Below are positions 19,628 to 28,818 of a stretch of 64,000 nucleotides of DNA, one piece after another. The translations under genes and the position numbers were made by a program. The DNA is from Accumulibacter sp. Its GTDB lineage: Bacteria > Pseudomonadota > Gammaproteobacteria > Burkholderiales > Rhodocyclaceae. Numbering within the stretch: position 1 is the first letter of the stretch; every line of letters starts with the position of its first letter. Location of the stretch: NCBI GenBank assembly GCA_024235715.1, contig JACKLW010000007.1:328287-392286 (forward strand), read 5' to 3'. A model generated the notes under the pieces. That model worked only from the letters and a program-made list of their open reading frames with translations, was not told the origin of the DNA and searched no databases.

Positions 19628-20656
19628 ATGGCCCAGGCAAACCTTCCCGAACCCGAGCAGCTGGCCTTGCGGATACTGCGCGGGGAGCGCGCGGCGGTTG
19701 CCGGTGGTCTGAATCTCCTGGACAACAAGCTTCCGGAAGCGCGCAACCGCTCGGCGCGTCTGCTGGCCGCGCTCTCCGGCGAGCGTGCGCTGAATGACGG
19801 CCACCTCGTCGGGGTGACGGGTCCCCCCGGCGCCGGGAAGTCGTCTCTCGTTTCGGCGATGATACGCGAGTGGCGGCTCGCGGGCAGGACCGTCGGAGTG
19901 CTGGCGGTGGATCCGTCCAGCCGGCCGGAATTGGGCGGAGGCGCCTTGCTGGGCGATCGCATTCGCATCAAGAATTCCTCTCACGACGACGGTTTGTTCA
20001 TTCGCTCGCTGGCCAATCGCAACCAGTTGGGGGGCGTCGCGACCGAGGTCTGGCCAATGAGCTGGCTGATGCTGGCCTGCTTCGACATCGTGGTCATCGA
20101 GACCGTCGGCGTCGGGCAGACCGAAATCGATATCGCGGAGATCGGTGATACCGTCTGTTATGTGGCGCAGCCGGCGTCGGGCGACACGATCCAGTATCTC
20201 AAGTCGGGAATCATCGAAATACCGGATATCTTCGTGGTCAACAAGTCGGATATTGGCGCTGCGGCGCGCAAAACGGCCAGTGAACTTGGCCGCAGCGCGC
20301 CCCGGCCCGACCGCCGGGACGACTGGGATTATCCCGTGTGTCTGGTGAGCGCGACGATGAATACGGGGATCAGGCAGCTTAACGAGCATTTCGACAGGCA
20401 CCGCAAATATCTTGTCGGCGCCGACTTGCTGGGCACGCTGCGTGCTCGCCATCAAAGCGGCTGGGTAGTACGCCTGTTGAAAGAGGAGTTCGGAACGTTC
20501 GGCCTGGAACTGATCGGCGGCTGCGCGGCTGTCGGCGAAAGGCTTGGGGAAAACCAGCACCGTCAGTTTGAAGAATACGAGCGTATGCGCAAGCATATTC
20601 TTTCCAGATTCATGTCGGCAAGCCAGCCGAGTAGTCTAACCAAAGGAGCATCCTGA
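19628..20656 (+). CDS. meaB: MeaB/ArgK-family GTPase, mutase chaperone
   Basis: 342 residues, G3E-type P-loop GTPase that protects and reloads B12-dependent acyl-CoA mutases. The Walker A motif GPPGAGKS is at residues 65-72; a Mg-binding ETVGVGQTE and the base-specificity motif NKSD follow. It starts six bases after ecm and its stop overlaps the ccr start (TGATG), so ecm-meaB-ccr are coupled. The pairing supports Ecm being an active cobalamin enzyme. Confidence 0.94.
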   Translation: MAQANLPEPEQLALRILRGERAAVAGGLNLLDNKLPEARNRSARLLAALSGERALNDGHLVGVTGPPGAGKSSLVSAMIREWRLAGRTVGVLAVDPSSRPELGGGALLGDRIRIKNSSHDDGLFIRSLANRNQLGGVATEVWPMSWLMLACFDIVVIETVGVGQTEIDIAEIGDTVCYVAQPASGDTIQYLKSGIIEIPDIFVVNKSDIGAAARKTASELGRSAPRPDRRDDWDYPVCLVSATMNTGIRQLNEHFDRHRKYLVGADLLGTLRARHQSGWVVRLLKEEFGTFGLELIGGCAAVGERLGENQHRQFEEYERMRKHILSRFMSASQPSSLTKGAS

Positions 20657-22410
20657 TGAGCAAACAACTGTATGAACTAGGCGATAGGCCCCCCCTGGGC
20701 GAAGTTCCGGAACAGATGCATGCCTGGCTGATCCGCCAGGACCGTTTTGGCAAGCCCACCGAGGCGTTTCAGAAGGAAGTGGTGAATACCCCGGCGATCG
20801 CCGACGATGAGGTCCTGGTACTCGTGATGGCGGCGGGGATCAACTACAACAACGTGTGGGCGGCACTCGGCTTCCCGGTCAACGTCATCGGCGCCCGCAA
20901 CAAGGCCGGCGAGCCCGAAGACTTCCATATCGGCGGCAGCGACGCCTCCGGCATCGTCTACGCGGTCGGCAAGGACGTGACCAACGTCAAGGTCGGGGAC
21001 GAAGTGGTGATGCATTGCGGCCAATGGGATCGCAACTGCAGCTGGGTCAAGAAGGGTGGCGACCCGATGTACTCGCCCTCGTTCAAGATCTGGGGATACG
21101 AAACCAATTACGGCAGTTTTGCCCAATTCACCAAGGTGCAGGGTCACCAGTGCATGCCCAAGCCCAGGCACATGACCTGGGAAGAGTCGGCGGCGTATAC
21201 GCTGGTCGCCGCGACGGCCTGGCGGATGCTGCACGGCTGGGAAAGCAGTTCGATCAAGAAGGGCGATGTGGCCCTGATCTGGGGTGGCGCAGGCGGCCTG
21301 GGTTCGATGGCCATCCAGATCGCCAAGGCGGTCGGCGCGACATCGGTGGCCATCGTGTCGGGCGAGGACAAGTTCGACTACTGCATGAAGCTGGGTGCGA
21401 AAGGCTGCATCAACCGTAACGACTTCGATCACTGGGGCATGTTGCCGCACTGGAAGGACAACGCCGGCTACGCCAAGTGGCTGAAAGGCGTGCGCTCCTT
21501 TGGCGCGAAGATCTGGGAAGTGCTGGGCGAGAAGCGCGCGCCGAACATCGTCTTCGAGCATCCTGGCGAAACGACCATCCCGACTTCGATTTTCGTGTGT
21601 GAAACCGGTGGCATGGTCGTCGTCTGCGCCGGCACCTCGGGCTACAATGCGACCGTCGACCTGCGCTACCTGTGGATGCGGCAGAAGCGCCTGCAAGGCT
21701 CGCATTTTGCCAATGCCGTGCAGTGCAACCAGATGAACGAGCTGGCGCTTGCTGGCCTGATCGATCCCTGCATGTCGCGAGCGTTTACCTATGACGATCT
21801 GCCCCTGGCACATCAGTTGATGCACGACAACAAACACCCGCACGGCAACATGTCGGCGCTGATTGGCGCTACCGAATTCGGCCTGGGTGCCAGTGGCAAG
21901 CCGGCCGTGGCGATTGTGCATCCGACGCTGCCCAAGGACGATGTTCACACGACGCCGGCACCCTATCCGATGTCCACGCCGCTGCCGGGCATTGCCGAGG
22001 GCGAACCCGTTACCATTGCCGACGATGGCAGCAAGGTTCGCGATCTGATGCATCGTGGCATCATTTCCTGTGCGCCGGGCGATTCCGTCGGTGCTGTCGC
22101 CAAGATCATGGTCGACAACGAGATTCATGCCGTGGTCGTCATGGATGCGCAGGGCGGAGCCGTTGGCGTCGTGTCGCAGACCGACATGGTTCTGGCGCGG
22201 CAGGGCCGGACGCCGGATCAGGCGCGCGCGATGCAGGCCGGGGAGATCATGACCCCGGGTTGCGCGACCTGCGATGCGGAGATGCTGTTGAGCGACGCGG
22301 TCAGCCTGATGACGGGGCGTCGTATGCACCGTCTGGTGGTGACCGAGCAGGGTCAGCCGGTGGGCGTCATTTCCATGACCGACGTGGTCCGCAAGATCAT
22401 CGGCGAGTGA
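20656..22410 (+). CDS. ccr: Crotonyl-CoA carboxylase/reductase with C-terminal tandem CBS domains
   Basis: 584 residues, against about 430-450 for known Ccr. Residues 1-412 are a full MDR-family Ccr that reductively carboxylates crotonyl-CoA to ethylmalonyl-CoA with NADPH and CO2. Visible are [12 protein letters not shown], the nucleotide loop [11 protein letters not shown] (209-219), NYGSFAQF, and QGSHFAN, whose His350 aligns with the CO2-binding His of characterised enzymes as I recall it. A Pro-rich linker (about 413-455) leads to two CBS motifs: [16 protein letters not shown] to [10 protein letters not shown] (461-512) and [16 protein letters not shown] to [10 protein letters not shown] (528-578). 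CBS pairs bind adenine nucleotides or SAM in other enzymes. The frame is continuous, so the fusion is not a stop read-through in this sequence. Last gene of the operon. Confidence 0.95.
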   Translation: MSKQLYELGDRPPLGEVPEQMHAWLIRQDRFGKPTEAFQKEVVNTPAIADDEVLVLVMAAGINYNNVWAALGFPVNVIGARNKAGEPEDFHIGGSDASGIVYAVGKDVTNVKVGDEVVMHCGQWDRNCSWVKKGGDPMYSPSFKIWGYETNYGSFAQFTKVQGHQCMPKPRHMTWEESAAYTLVAATAWRMLHGWESSSIKKGDVALIWGGAGGLGSMAIQIAKAVGATSVAIVSGEDKFDYCMKLGAKGCINRNDFDHWGMLPHWKDNAGYAKWLKGVRSFGAKIWEVLGEKRAPNIVFEHPGETTIPTSIFVCETGGMVVVCAGTSGYNATVDLRYLWMRQKRLQGSHFANAVQCNQMNELALAGLIDPCMSRAFTYDDLPLAHQLMHDNKHPHGNMSALIGATEFGLGASGKPAVAIVHPTLPKDDVHTTPAPYPMSTPLPGIAEGEPVTIADDGSKVRDLMHRGIISCAPGDSVGAVAKIMVDNEIHAVVVMDAQGGAVGVVSQTDMVLARQGRTPDQARAMQAGEIMTPGCATCDAEMLLSDAVSLMTGRRMHRLVVTEQGQPVGVISMTDVVRKIIGE

Positions 22411-22486
22411 TCGCCGCGCGCCAGGTCAGCGGCATCTGCCGTCGTCCCTCCGCGGCCGGCCCGGTCCGGGCAAGGGGCGCTGCAAA

Positions 22487-22516
22487 CCCTTCCCCGTCCT
22501 TGCGGACGGGGAAGGG
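22487..22516 (+). terminator. Rho-independent terminator after ccr
   Basis: Perfect 13-base stem, CCCTTCCCCGTCC at 22487-22499 and GGACGGGGAAGGG at 22504-22516, with a four-base loop TTGC, followed by ATTTTC. It lies about 75 bases after the ccr stop and would end the ethylmalonyl-CoA transcript. The stem is nearly symmetric, so it may also be an abundant dispersed hairpin. Confidence 0.75.
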
Positions 22517-22548
22517 ATTTTCTCGAAAACGATGGAGAATTTCCCAGC

Positions 22549-23526
22549 ATGCGAGCCATCGTCTGCCGTGAACTCACTGGTCCCGCCGCGTTGCGGATCG
22601 AGGAGCTTGCCGAACCTCTCTCCGGTCCCGGGCAGGTGCGCATTCGGGTCCGTGCCTGCGGGGTCAACTTTGCCGACAGCCTGATTACCCGCGGCCAATA
22701 TCAAAAACAGCCAGCAACCCCTTTCGTTCCGGGTTTTGAAGTTGCCGGAGAGGTGCTCGAGGTGGGCGCCGGCGTGACCGGGTTCGCGCCCGGCGATCGG
22801 GTGCTGGCCCTGACGCCCCACGGTGGCTACGCCGAGCAGGTTGCCGCCGACATCACGCGTTGTGTGCCGATACCGCCGACCATGTCCTGGGAACACGCCG
22901 CGGGATTTCCGGTGGTGTTTGGCACGTCGCATGTCGCCTTGTGGCATCGCGCACGCTTGCAGGCAGGCGAGACGCTGGTCGTGCACGGTGCCTCCGGTGG
23001 CGTCGGGCTGACCGCCGTTGCCATTGGCAAGCGTCTGGGGGCCACGGTCATCGCCACGGCCAGCGGCCCGGCAAAGCTCGCGGTGGCCCGCGAACACGGC
23101 GCCGACCACCTCATCGATTCCAGCCGGGAGGATGTTCGCGAGCGGATCAGGGACCTGACCGCCGGTCGTGGTGCCGACGTGGTCTACGATCCCGTTGGCG
23201 GTGCGTTATTTACGGCTTCGCTGCGCAGCATCGCTTTCGAAGGGCGAATCCTGGTCATCGGTTTTGCCGGCGGCGACGTGCCGCAGATCCCTGCCAATCA
23301 CCTGCTGGTCAAGAATGTCGACGTGATCGGCGTTAACTGGCCGGCTTACGCCGAATTGCTCCCCCGAGTAATGATCGAGAGTTTCGCGACGCTTGTTCAA
23401 TGGTATCTCGACGGCGCCATCCAGGTGCACGTTTCGGCGACCTATCCGCTGGCAAGGGCGGTCGAGGCGCTCGATCAGGTCGTGAGCAGAAAATCCACGG
23501 GCAAGGTGGTTATTACTACCGAGTGA
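22549..23526 (+). CDS. NADPH:quinone oxidoreductase / enoyl reductase-like MDR protein
   Basis: 325 residues, zinc-free medium-chain dehydrogenase/reductase. The N-terminal catalytic fold begins MRAIVCRELTGPAALRIEEL, and the cofactor loop is HGASGGVGLTAVAIGKRLGA, of the NADPH-preferring quinone reductase type. Substrate cannot be read from sequence. It lies just behind the ccr terminator, so it has its own promoter or receives read-through. A role as an acyl-CoA enoyl reductase is possible, as Ccr belongs to the same superfamily, but nothing proves it. Confidence 0.82.
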   Translation: MRAIVCRELTGPAALRIEELAEPLSGPGQVRIRVRACGVNFADSLITRGQYQKQPATPFVPGFEVAGEVLEVGAGVTGFAPGDRVLALTPHGGYAEQVAADITRCVPIPPTMSWEHAAGFPVVFGTSHVALWHRARLQAGETLVVHGASGGVGLTAVAIGKRLGATVIATASGPAKLAVAREHGADHLIDSSREDVRERIRDLTAGRGADVVYDPVGGALFTASLRSIAFEGRILVIGFAGGDVPQIPANHLLVKNVDVIGVNWPAYAELLPRVMIESFATLVQWYLDGAIQVHVSATYPLARAVEALDQVVSRKSTGKVVITTE

Positions 23527-23800
23527 AGCGCAGCGCCGCTTAATGGAGTGACGTTTTGCCTGCCGGGACGCGCGCTCGAATGTGTATTATCGATTGGTAT
23601 GACAATGGAGACTGCCGTTTGACCGGGGGTCCAATATAAAGGATACTCGTTGCCATGCAATTCCAGTCCCTGGCCTCGCGACCTCTCTGGCTCGAAATGG
23701 CCGGAATGCTCCAAAACACACACTGGCGCAGGCGATAGCAGGCGTCATTTTCCCTGGGCACGGCCATGTCCGTGCTGATAATCACCATGAAAGGCCTGTC

Positions 23801-24250
23801 ATGAATCCCCAGAACGGTTACGATATTGAAGACTTGTCAGTCGGCATGAGCGCAGAAATTGCCAAGACGATTACCGATGCGGACCTCGTCATGTTTGCCG
23901 GCGTGTCCACGGACGTCAATGCGGTTCATATGGACGAGGATTTTGCAAAGACGACGATGTTTGGCGGCCGCATCGCGCACGGCATGTTGTCGGCCAGCCT
24001 GATCTCGGCGGTGCTCGGCAACCGTTTGCCCGGGCCGGGCTGCATTTACATGAGCCAGGCCTTGCGTTTTCGTGCGCCGGTGCGTCCCGGCGACACGGTC
24101 CATGCCAGGGTTACCGTCAAGGAAGTTTTCGCCGACAAGGGGCGGGTAGCGCTCGATACCGTATGCACGGTGGGAGACAAGGTGGTCATTGACGGAGAAG
24201 CGATGCTGATGCCAACCTCGCGCAGCAAGCGCGAAGCGGCCGGCAAGTAG
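23801..24250 (+). CDS. phaJ: (R)-specific enoyl-CoA hydratase, MaoC/PhaJ type
   Basis: 149 residues, single hotdog. The active-site pair Asp38-x4-His43 lies in STDVNAVHMDEDFA, followed by GGRIAHGMLSASLIS, the full hydratase-2 signature. The reaction is (R)-3-hydroxyacyl-CoA to trans-2-enoyl-CoA. In this context it can convert PHB-derived (R)-3-hydroxybutyryl-CoA into crotonyl-CoA, the Ccr substrate, or run the other way for PHB synthesis. Monocistronic, with 274 bases upstream in which I see no clear operator. Confidence 0.9.
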   Translation: MNPQNGYDIEDLSVGMSAEIAKTITDADLVMFAGVSTDVNAVHMDEDFAKTTMFGGRIAHGMLSASLISAVLGNRLPGPGCIYMSQALRFRAPVRPGDTVHARVTVKEVFADKGRVALDTVCTVGDKVVIDGEAMLMPTSRSKREAAGK

Positions 24251-24304
24251 TTCGTCGTGAGCGGTGCCGGGCGCGGCTTGCCCTGGCGAGCAGCTTGCCG
24301 GCAC

Positions 24305-25117
24305 CTACCAGTACTTCTCGAAAGCCATTTGTCCGGGCACGCCACGGCGGCTGGTGGCGAACCCACGCGCGCCCAGCGCCTGTCGTAGCGCAAGCGCCAT
24401 TTCCGGGTTGCCGCAGACCATCAGGCGCGACGCCTCGACTCGCAGCGGCCTGCCCGCGGCTTCTTCCAGTCGGCCGTCGGCCAGCAGTTCCGGGATCCGC
24501 GCAGCAAGCGGTGTTGCCCCCGCTTCCCGCGTCACCACCGGAAGATAGGCCAGCCGTGCCCTGCCGCTGGCGACAGCGTGGTCATCGGCCAGCGCCTGCA
24601 GTTCATCGCGATAGGCGAGCTCCGATGATCGGCGCACGCTGTGGACGACAATCAGCCGTTCGAAGTCGCGCCAGACCGTTGCACCGCGCAGGATGGAAAC
24701 AAACGGCCCCAGCCCCGTCCCGCTGGCCAGCATCCATAGCTCGCGACCGGTGGCCAACTGGTCGACCGTGAGGAACCCGAAACTGGCCCGGTCGACCAGA
24801 ATCGTCTCGCCCGGCTGCACGTGCGACAGGGCGCCTGAAAAGCGACCGCCGGGAACCAGTGTGGCCAGGAATTCGAGTTCGTCTGCAGCAGCATCGGAAA
24901 CCATCGAAAAGGGTCGCCAGACGAGGCCAGTGTCGGTCCTGACGCCGAGCCGCGCGTACTGACCCGGCGTGAAACGGAATTCGTCGTCGCGGGTGGTGCA
25001 GAACGACAGCATGTTTGCGGTCCAGTAGCGGATCTCCGATACCCGCTGCGTCGTCCATTTCTGGTCTGCAGTCGGGTCGGGAGGGATCTGCGGGCCGGAT
25101 TTGGCGGACAGACTCAT
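24305..25117 (-). CDS. fpr: Ferredoxin-NADP+ reductase
   Basis: 270 residues from the ATG at 25117, preceded by GGAG; an in-frame ATG at 25150 has no such site. It transfers electrons between ferredoxin/flavodoxin and NADP(H). The FAD motif WRPFSMVS is at about 67-74, the NADPH pyrophosphate loop ASGTGLGPF at 131-139, and the protein ends in the aromatic AFEKYW expected for bacterial Fpr of the Azotobacter/Pseudomonas type. It could balance ferredoxin made or used by the 2-oxoacid oxidoreductase with the NADPH needed by Ccr; that link is inference. Confidence 0.9.
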   Translation of the reverse strand: MSLSAKSGPQIPPDPTADQKWTTQRVSEIRYWTANMLSFCTTRDDEFRFTPGQYARLGVRTDTGLVWRPFSMVSDAAADELEFLATLVPGGRFSGALSHVQPGETILVDRASFGFLTVDQLATGRELWMLASGTGLGPFVSILRGATVWRDFERLIVVHSVRRSSELAYRDELQALADDHAVASGRARLAYLPVVTREAGATPLAARIPELLADGRLEEAAGRPLRVEASRLMVCGNPEMALALRQALGARGFATSRRGVPGQMAFEKYW

Positions 25118-25213
25118 GGCGTATCTCCGTCGGTTTCGTGGATTTGGCAATGTCCTGTGGCGTCGTCGGCGGGCGGGCCATGGCAGCGTTCCTGGGCACG
25201 TGCAACAGCCATG

Positions 25214-25975
25214 TCAGCTGCTACTGAAGAACAGGGCCGCCATGATCAGACCGGTCACGACGATGGCCGCGCGCAGCACCGGTGCCGGTATCCGGCGCGC
25301 AAAGCGCGCGCCGAAATAGCCGCCGGCGGTGGCCGCGATCATCATCATCAGGGCCTGCGGCCAGGCCACCACGCCGCCCCAGGCGTAGACCGCGACGGCA
25401 ATCGACGTCAGCAAGGCCGATACGACGTTCTTTGCCCCGTTCATTGCGTTCAGATTGCTTTGACCGAGCAGGCCGAACAAGGCCAGCAACAGAATGCCGA
25501 GCCCGCCGTTGAAGTAGCCGCCATAGATCGAGACGGCCATCAGCCCTGCCGTGGCGCGGATTGCCGAGACGTGGCCGGGACGATCACCATCGGCCCGGCG
25601 CAACAGCGTCGGGCCGATGGCAAACAGCAGGGTTGCAAGCAGCAACAGCCAGGGAACCAACACGCGAAACGTGCGATCGTCGGTCAGCAGCAGCAGAGCG
25701 GCACCAGTCGCGCCGCCGAGCAGGCTTACGGCAGCCAAACCGCCCAGGGACAATCCGGGCGGCGCCTGCAGATCTTCGCGAAAGCCCAGCGCTCCGGAGG
25801 CGTAGCCGGGCAGGAGGGCGACAGTGCCGGTGGCGTTCGCGGCAAGGGGCGGCACGCCTGTGAATACCAGCGCCGGCAAGGTCAGAAAGCTGCCGCCGCC
25901 GGCGACAGCGTTCAGGGTGCCGGCAGCGAAAGCTGCAACGAGAAGCAGCGCGAGGTTCAGGGTGGTGTCAAGCAT
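25214..25975 (-). CDS. TauE/SafE (TSUP) family membrane permease
   Basis: 253 residues with about eight hydrophobic segments. The N-terminal AAFAAGTLNAVAGGGSFLTL is the TSUP signature; the second repeat has GLLGQSNLNAMNGAKNVVS and GGYFGARFARR. Members export or import sulfite, sulfoacetate or other organic anions, and substrate cannot be predicted here. It lies 96 bases upstream of fpr on the same strand but no functional tie is obvious. Confidence 0.88.
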   Translation of the reverse strand: MLDTTLNLALLLVAAFAAGTLNAVAGGGSFLTLPALVFTGVPPLAANATGTVALLPGYASGALGFREDLQAPPGLSLGGLAAVSLLGGATGAALLLLTDDRTFRVLVPWLLLLATLLFAIGPTLLRRADGDRPGHVSAIRATAGLMAVSIYGGYFNGGLGILLLALFGLLGQSNLNAMNGAKNVVSALLTSIAVAVYAWGGVVAWPQALMMMIAATAGGYFGARFARRIPAPVLRAAIVVTGLIMAALFFSSS

Positions 25976-26223
25976 CAGGCATTCCGGTTAGTCGATAGCG
26001 ATCGTCGGGGCGAGGAGACGTTCGACCAGGCCCGGCTGGCAAGCTTCCTGCAGTGGTCGCCGGGTCGGCGAAGTCGGCCGTCAAAAGGCCTGACGCAGCA
26101 CGGCGAACCAGTGCTGACCCCGTGAAGCCGGGCGCGCCGTCGCGCCGGTCCGGCGACGTCGTCTACAATGGCGGAATACTAGCAAACATTTCTGTTGAGA
26201 ATTCTCCTCGCTGGAGCCAGCTG

Positions 26224-26991
26224 ATGATCATCGTTCTATCGCCCGCCAAGACCTTCGACTTCCAGACGCCATTGACGCTCGACGAGCATTCCCAGCCGCA
26301 GTTTCTGGAGCAGTCGCAGATTCTGATCGAACGTCTGCGCGAATTCTCGCCGGCGGAACTTGCCAGCCTGATGCGGATCAGCGACAAGCTCGCAGCGCTG
26401 AACGCGACCCGCCACGCCGAGTGGACACCAGCCTTCACACGTGACAACGCCAGGCAGGCGGCCCTGGCCTTTGACGGCGACGTCTATGCAGGTCTCGATG
26501 CCGAGACCCTGTCGCTGGACGACCTGCGCTTTGCGCAGGCGCACCTGCGCATTCTCTCGGGGCTCTACGGCGTGCTGCGTCCGCTCGACCTGATCCAGCC
26601 GTACCGGCTGGAGATGGGAACCCGGTTGGCCAATCCCGGCGGCAGGGACCTTTATGCCTTCTGGGGCGAACGCATCACCGAGGCCCTCAACACGGCGCTG
26701 GTCGAAGCGCAGGCGACGGTGTTGCTCAACCTGGCGTCGGAAGAGTACTTCAAGGCGGTAAGGCCGAAGAAACTGTCGTTGCCGGTGATTCGACCGGTCT
26801 TCGAGGACTGGGGCAACGGCAAGTTCCGGGTGGTCAGCTTCTACGCCAAGCGTGCACGCGGCCTGATGGCGCGCTTTGCGATCATCAACCGTCTGACCGA
26901 CCCCGTGGGCCTCAAGGACTTTGCGGTCGGTGGCTATGCCTACGCCGACGATGCTTCCAGCGACAGCGTCTGGGTATTCAGGCGCCGTTGA
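26224..26991 (+). CDS. yaaA: Peroxide stress protein YaaA
   Basis: 255 residues from the ATG at 26224; the longer frame from 26053 adds 57 non-conserved residues. It starts [13 protein letters not shown], the DUF328 family signature, and has [21 protein letters not shown] and the GLMARFAI region. The family limits free intracellular iron during hydrogen peroxide stress and binds DNA. Monocistronic. Confidence 0.95.
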   Translation: MIIVLSPAKTFDFQTPLTLDEHSQPQFLEQSQILIERLREFSPAELASLMRISDKLAALNATRHAEWTPAFTRDNARQAALAFDGDVYAGLDAETLSLDDLRFAQAHLRILSGLYGVLRPLDLIQPYRLEMGTRLANPGGRDLYAFWGERITEALNTALVEAQATVLLNLASEEYFKAVRPKKLSLPVIRPVFEDWGNGKFRVVSFYAKRARGLMARFAIINRLTDPVGLKDFAVGGYAYADDASSDSVWVFRRR

Positions 26992-27093
26992 TGTGACGGT
27001 TGCGTCCATGCAAGCCTTGCCTGCGGCCTTCGGCGGAGTTTCCCCGAAGGCCTGTCGGCGGCGGGGGCGGCGCGGGGCCCTGCTGCCCGTGTG

Positions 27094-27525
27094 TCAGCAG
27101 CCGGCGAGCAGCGCTGCTGCGGCTTGTGCCGTGACTATGGCGCATGACGGTACCGGACGACGGCGCCTCACCAGCCTGAGCAGTTCCTGGTCACGGGTGA
27201 TCAACAAATCGGCACGGCAGCGCACCCCCAGAATCAGGAACTTCTGATCGTCGGCGTCGCGGCAGCGCGGCAGCAGGTAGTCCTCGACCCCGACGGCTTC
27301 GCACAGCGTGACAAAACGGCAGTAGCGCTCGATCAGCACCCGTTGCGCCGCAGCATCAAGAGAAAACTGCGGGTAGGCAACGACCCGCTGCAGTTCTTCC
27401 AGGCACCGACGGTCGCTGAAGCACTGCAGCGAGCCATCGTCGATGGCGCTGCGCAGCGCCCGCGTCTGCGGATCGGCGAAGTGCAGCAGGTCGATGATGA
27501 TATTGGTGTCGAGAACGGCACGCAT
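27094..27525 (-). CDS. PIN-domain protein (putative ribonuclease)
   Basis: 143 residues. PIN acidic residues are present: Asp6 (VLDTNIIIDLL), Glu43/44 (CLEELQRV), Asp90/92 (CRDADDQKFL) and Asp112 (LLITRDQELL), as in the COG1569-type 'putative toxin' family. It starts four bases after the stop of the upstream oxidoreductase gene, so the two are probably one transcript. No antitoxin-like gene lies before or after it, so a classic toxin-antitoxin role is doubtful; an RNA-processing role is possible. Confidence 0.85.
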   Translation of the reverse strand: MRAVLDTNIIIDLLHFADPQTRALRSAIDDGSLQCFSDRRCLEELQRVVAYPQFSLDAAAQRVLIERYCRFVTLCEAVGVEDYLLPRCRDADDQKFLILGVRCRADLLITRDQELLRLVRRRRPVPSCAIVTAQAAAALLAGC

Positions 27526-27529
27526 GCCG

Positions 27530-28663
27530 CTAGCCGAGTTGCAGTTCGGCGACCACCTGTTCGGCGATCGCCAGACACGCCGTCAGGCCCGGCGATTCGA
27601 TGCCGAACAGGTTGACCAGTCCGCGAATGCCATGTTGCGCCGGTCCCTGGATCAGGAAATCAGCGGCTGGCTGGCCGCGGCCGGCAATCTTTGGCCGGAT
27701 GCCGGCATAGGCTGGCGCCAGCGCGTCGTCGGGCAAGGCCGGCCAGTAGCGGCGAATCTCGGCGTAGAAGGCGTCGGCGCGTGCCGGGTCGACGCGGTAG
27801 TCGAGCCCGCCGATCGGCTGCGCAGGAGCCGGGTCGGGCAACCACTCGACATCCGGGCCGAAGCGCGCCTGGCCACCGAGATCGAGCGTCAGGTGCACTC
27901 CGAGGCCCCCGGCCTCGGGAAGTGGATAGAGCAGCCGCGAGAACGGTGCCCGGCCAGCGAGCGCATAGTAGTTGCCCTTGGCGTGGAAGTTTGCCGGAAT
28001 CAGTGCGCGTGGAAAGCCGGCCAGCGAGGCGGCGACCTCCGGCGCCCACAGCCCGGCGGCGTTGACCACCAGCGAGGCCTTGAAGCGCAGGCGGTCAGCG
28101 CCGCCGCTCTCCAGCACCATGCCGGTCGGCCCGAGCGCGCCATGGCTCAGCGGGCTGTGCAGCGCCAGCAAAGCGCCGTCACGCTGCGCATCACCGAGCA
28201 GGGCCAGCATCAGGCCGTGGCTGTCGACGATGCCGGTGGACGGCGAGAGCAGGGCAGCGGTACATGCCAGCTCGGGCTCGAGCGCGCGCGCCTCCGCGGC
28301 GCTCAGACGTTGCAGATCGTCCACTCCGTTGGCGTCTCCTTGTTGCTGCAGCGCCGCGAGTAGCCTCTCCTGGTCCGGCGAGGTGGCGACGATCAGCTTG
28401 CCGCAGCGTCGGTGACCGACCGCGTGCGTCGCACAGAACTCATAGAGCTGCCTGCGGCCGGCAACGCAGAGTCGGGCCTTTGCCGAAGCCGCCGGATAGT
28501 AGAGTCCGGCGTGGATCACCTCGCTATTGCGGGCGCTGGTTTCGGTGCCGAAAGCGCCCTGCCGTTCGAGAATCACCGTCTCGAATCCTCGCCCTGCCAG
28601 CGCCCGTGCGCAGGCAAGGCCGACCACGCCGGCACCGATCACCACCGCCTCGATGCTCTCCAT
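27530..28663 (-). CDS. FAD-dependent oxidoreductase, L-2-hydroxyglutarate dehydrogenase-like
   Basis: 377 residues from the ATG at 28663 with a GGAGAG site. The DAO-fold FAD motif is [20 protein letters not shown] at 7-26. [16 protein letters not shown] and [22 protein letters not shown] are typical of LhgO-type enzymes that oxidise L-2-hydroxyglutarate to 2-oxoglutarate and feed the quinone pool. Residues 325 onward, [12 protein letters not shown], close the FAD pocket. It shares a probable transcript with the PIN gene. Related 2-hydroxyacid oxidases cannot be excluded. Confidence 0.87.
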   Translation of the reverse strand: MESIEAVVIGAGVVGLACARALAGRGFETVILERQGAFGTETSARNSEVIHAGLYYPAASAKARLCVAGRRQLYEFCATHAVGHRRCGKLIVATSPDQERLLAALQQQGDANGVDDLQRLSAAEARALEPELACTAALLSPSTGIVDSHGLMLALLGDAQRDGALLALHSPLSHGALGPTGMVLESGGADRLRFKASLVVNAAGLWAPEVAASLAGFPRALIPANFHAKGNYYALAGRAPFSRLLYPLPEAGGLGVHLTLDLGGQARFGPDVEWLPDPAPAQPIGGLDYRVDPARADAFYAEIRRYWPALPDDALAPAYAGIRPKIAGRGQPAADFLIQGPAQHGIRGLVNLFGIESPGLTACLAIAEQVVAELQLG

Positions 28664-28818
28664 TGTTTGCTCTCCGCTGCCGATCAGCCATTGTAGCGGC
28701 TGGGTACGGCACGCGTTGAGCGAAACTCCGGCAAGCCGTGCTTTGCCGGTGACGAACAGCGCTTGCTGGCCGATTTGGCGAGCAAGACGCCTGTGCAACC
28801 CGTGTGCTGCCTAAGGCG

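Noticed and set aside
18230-20596. 788-codon minus-strand frame over ecm/meaB
   Set aside because: Shadow; ecm and meaB motifs on the plus strand are decisive.
20656-22410. Idea that the CBS part is a separate downstream gene
   Set aside because: There is no stop between the parts and the linker is in frame; the first possible internal start would leave the Ccr without a stop.
25157-26125. 322-codon plus-strand frame
   Set aside because: Gln/Arg-rich antisense of the TSUP permease; not protein-like.
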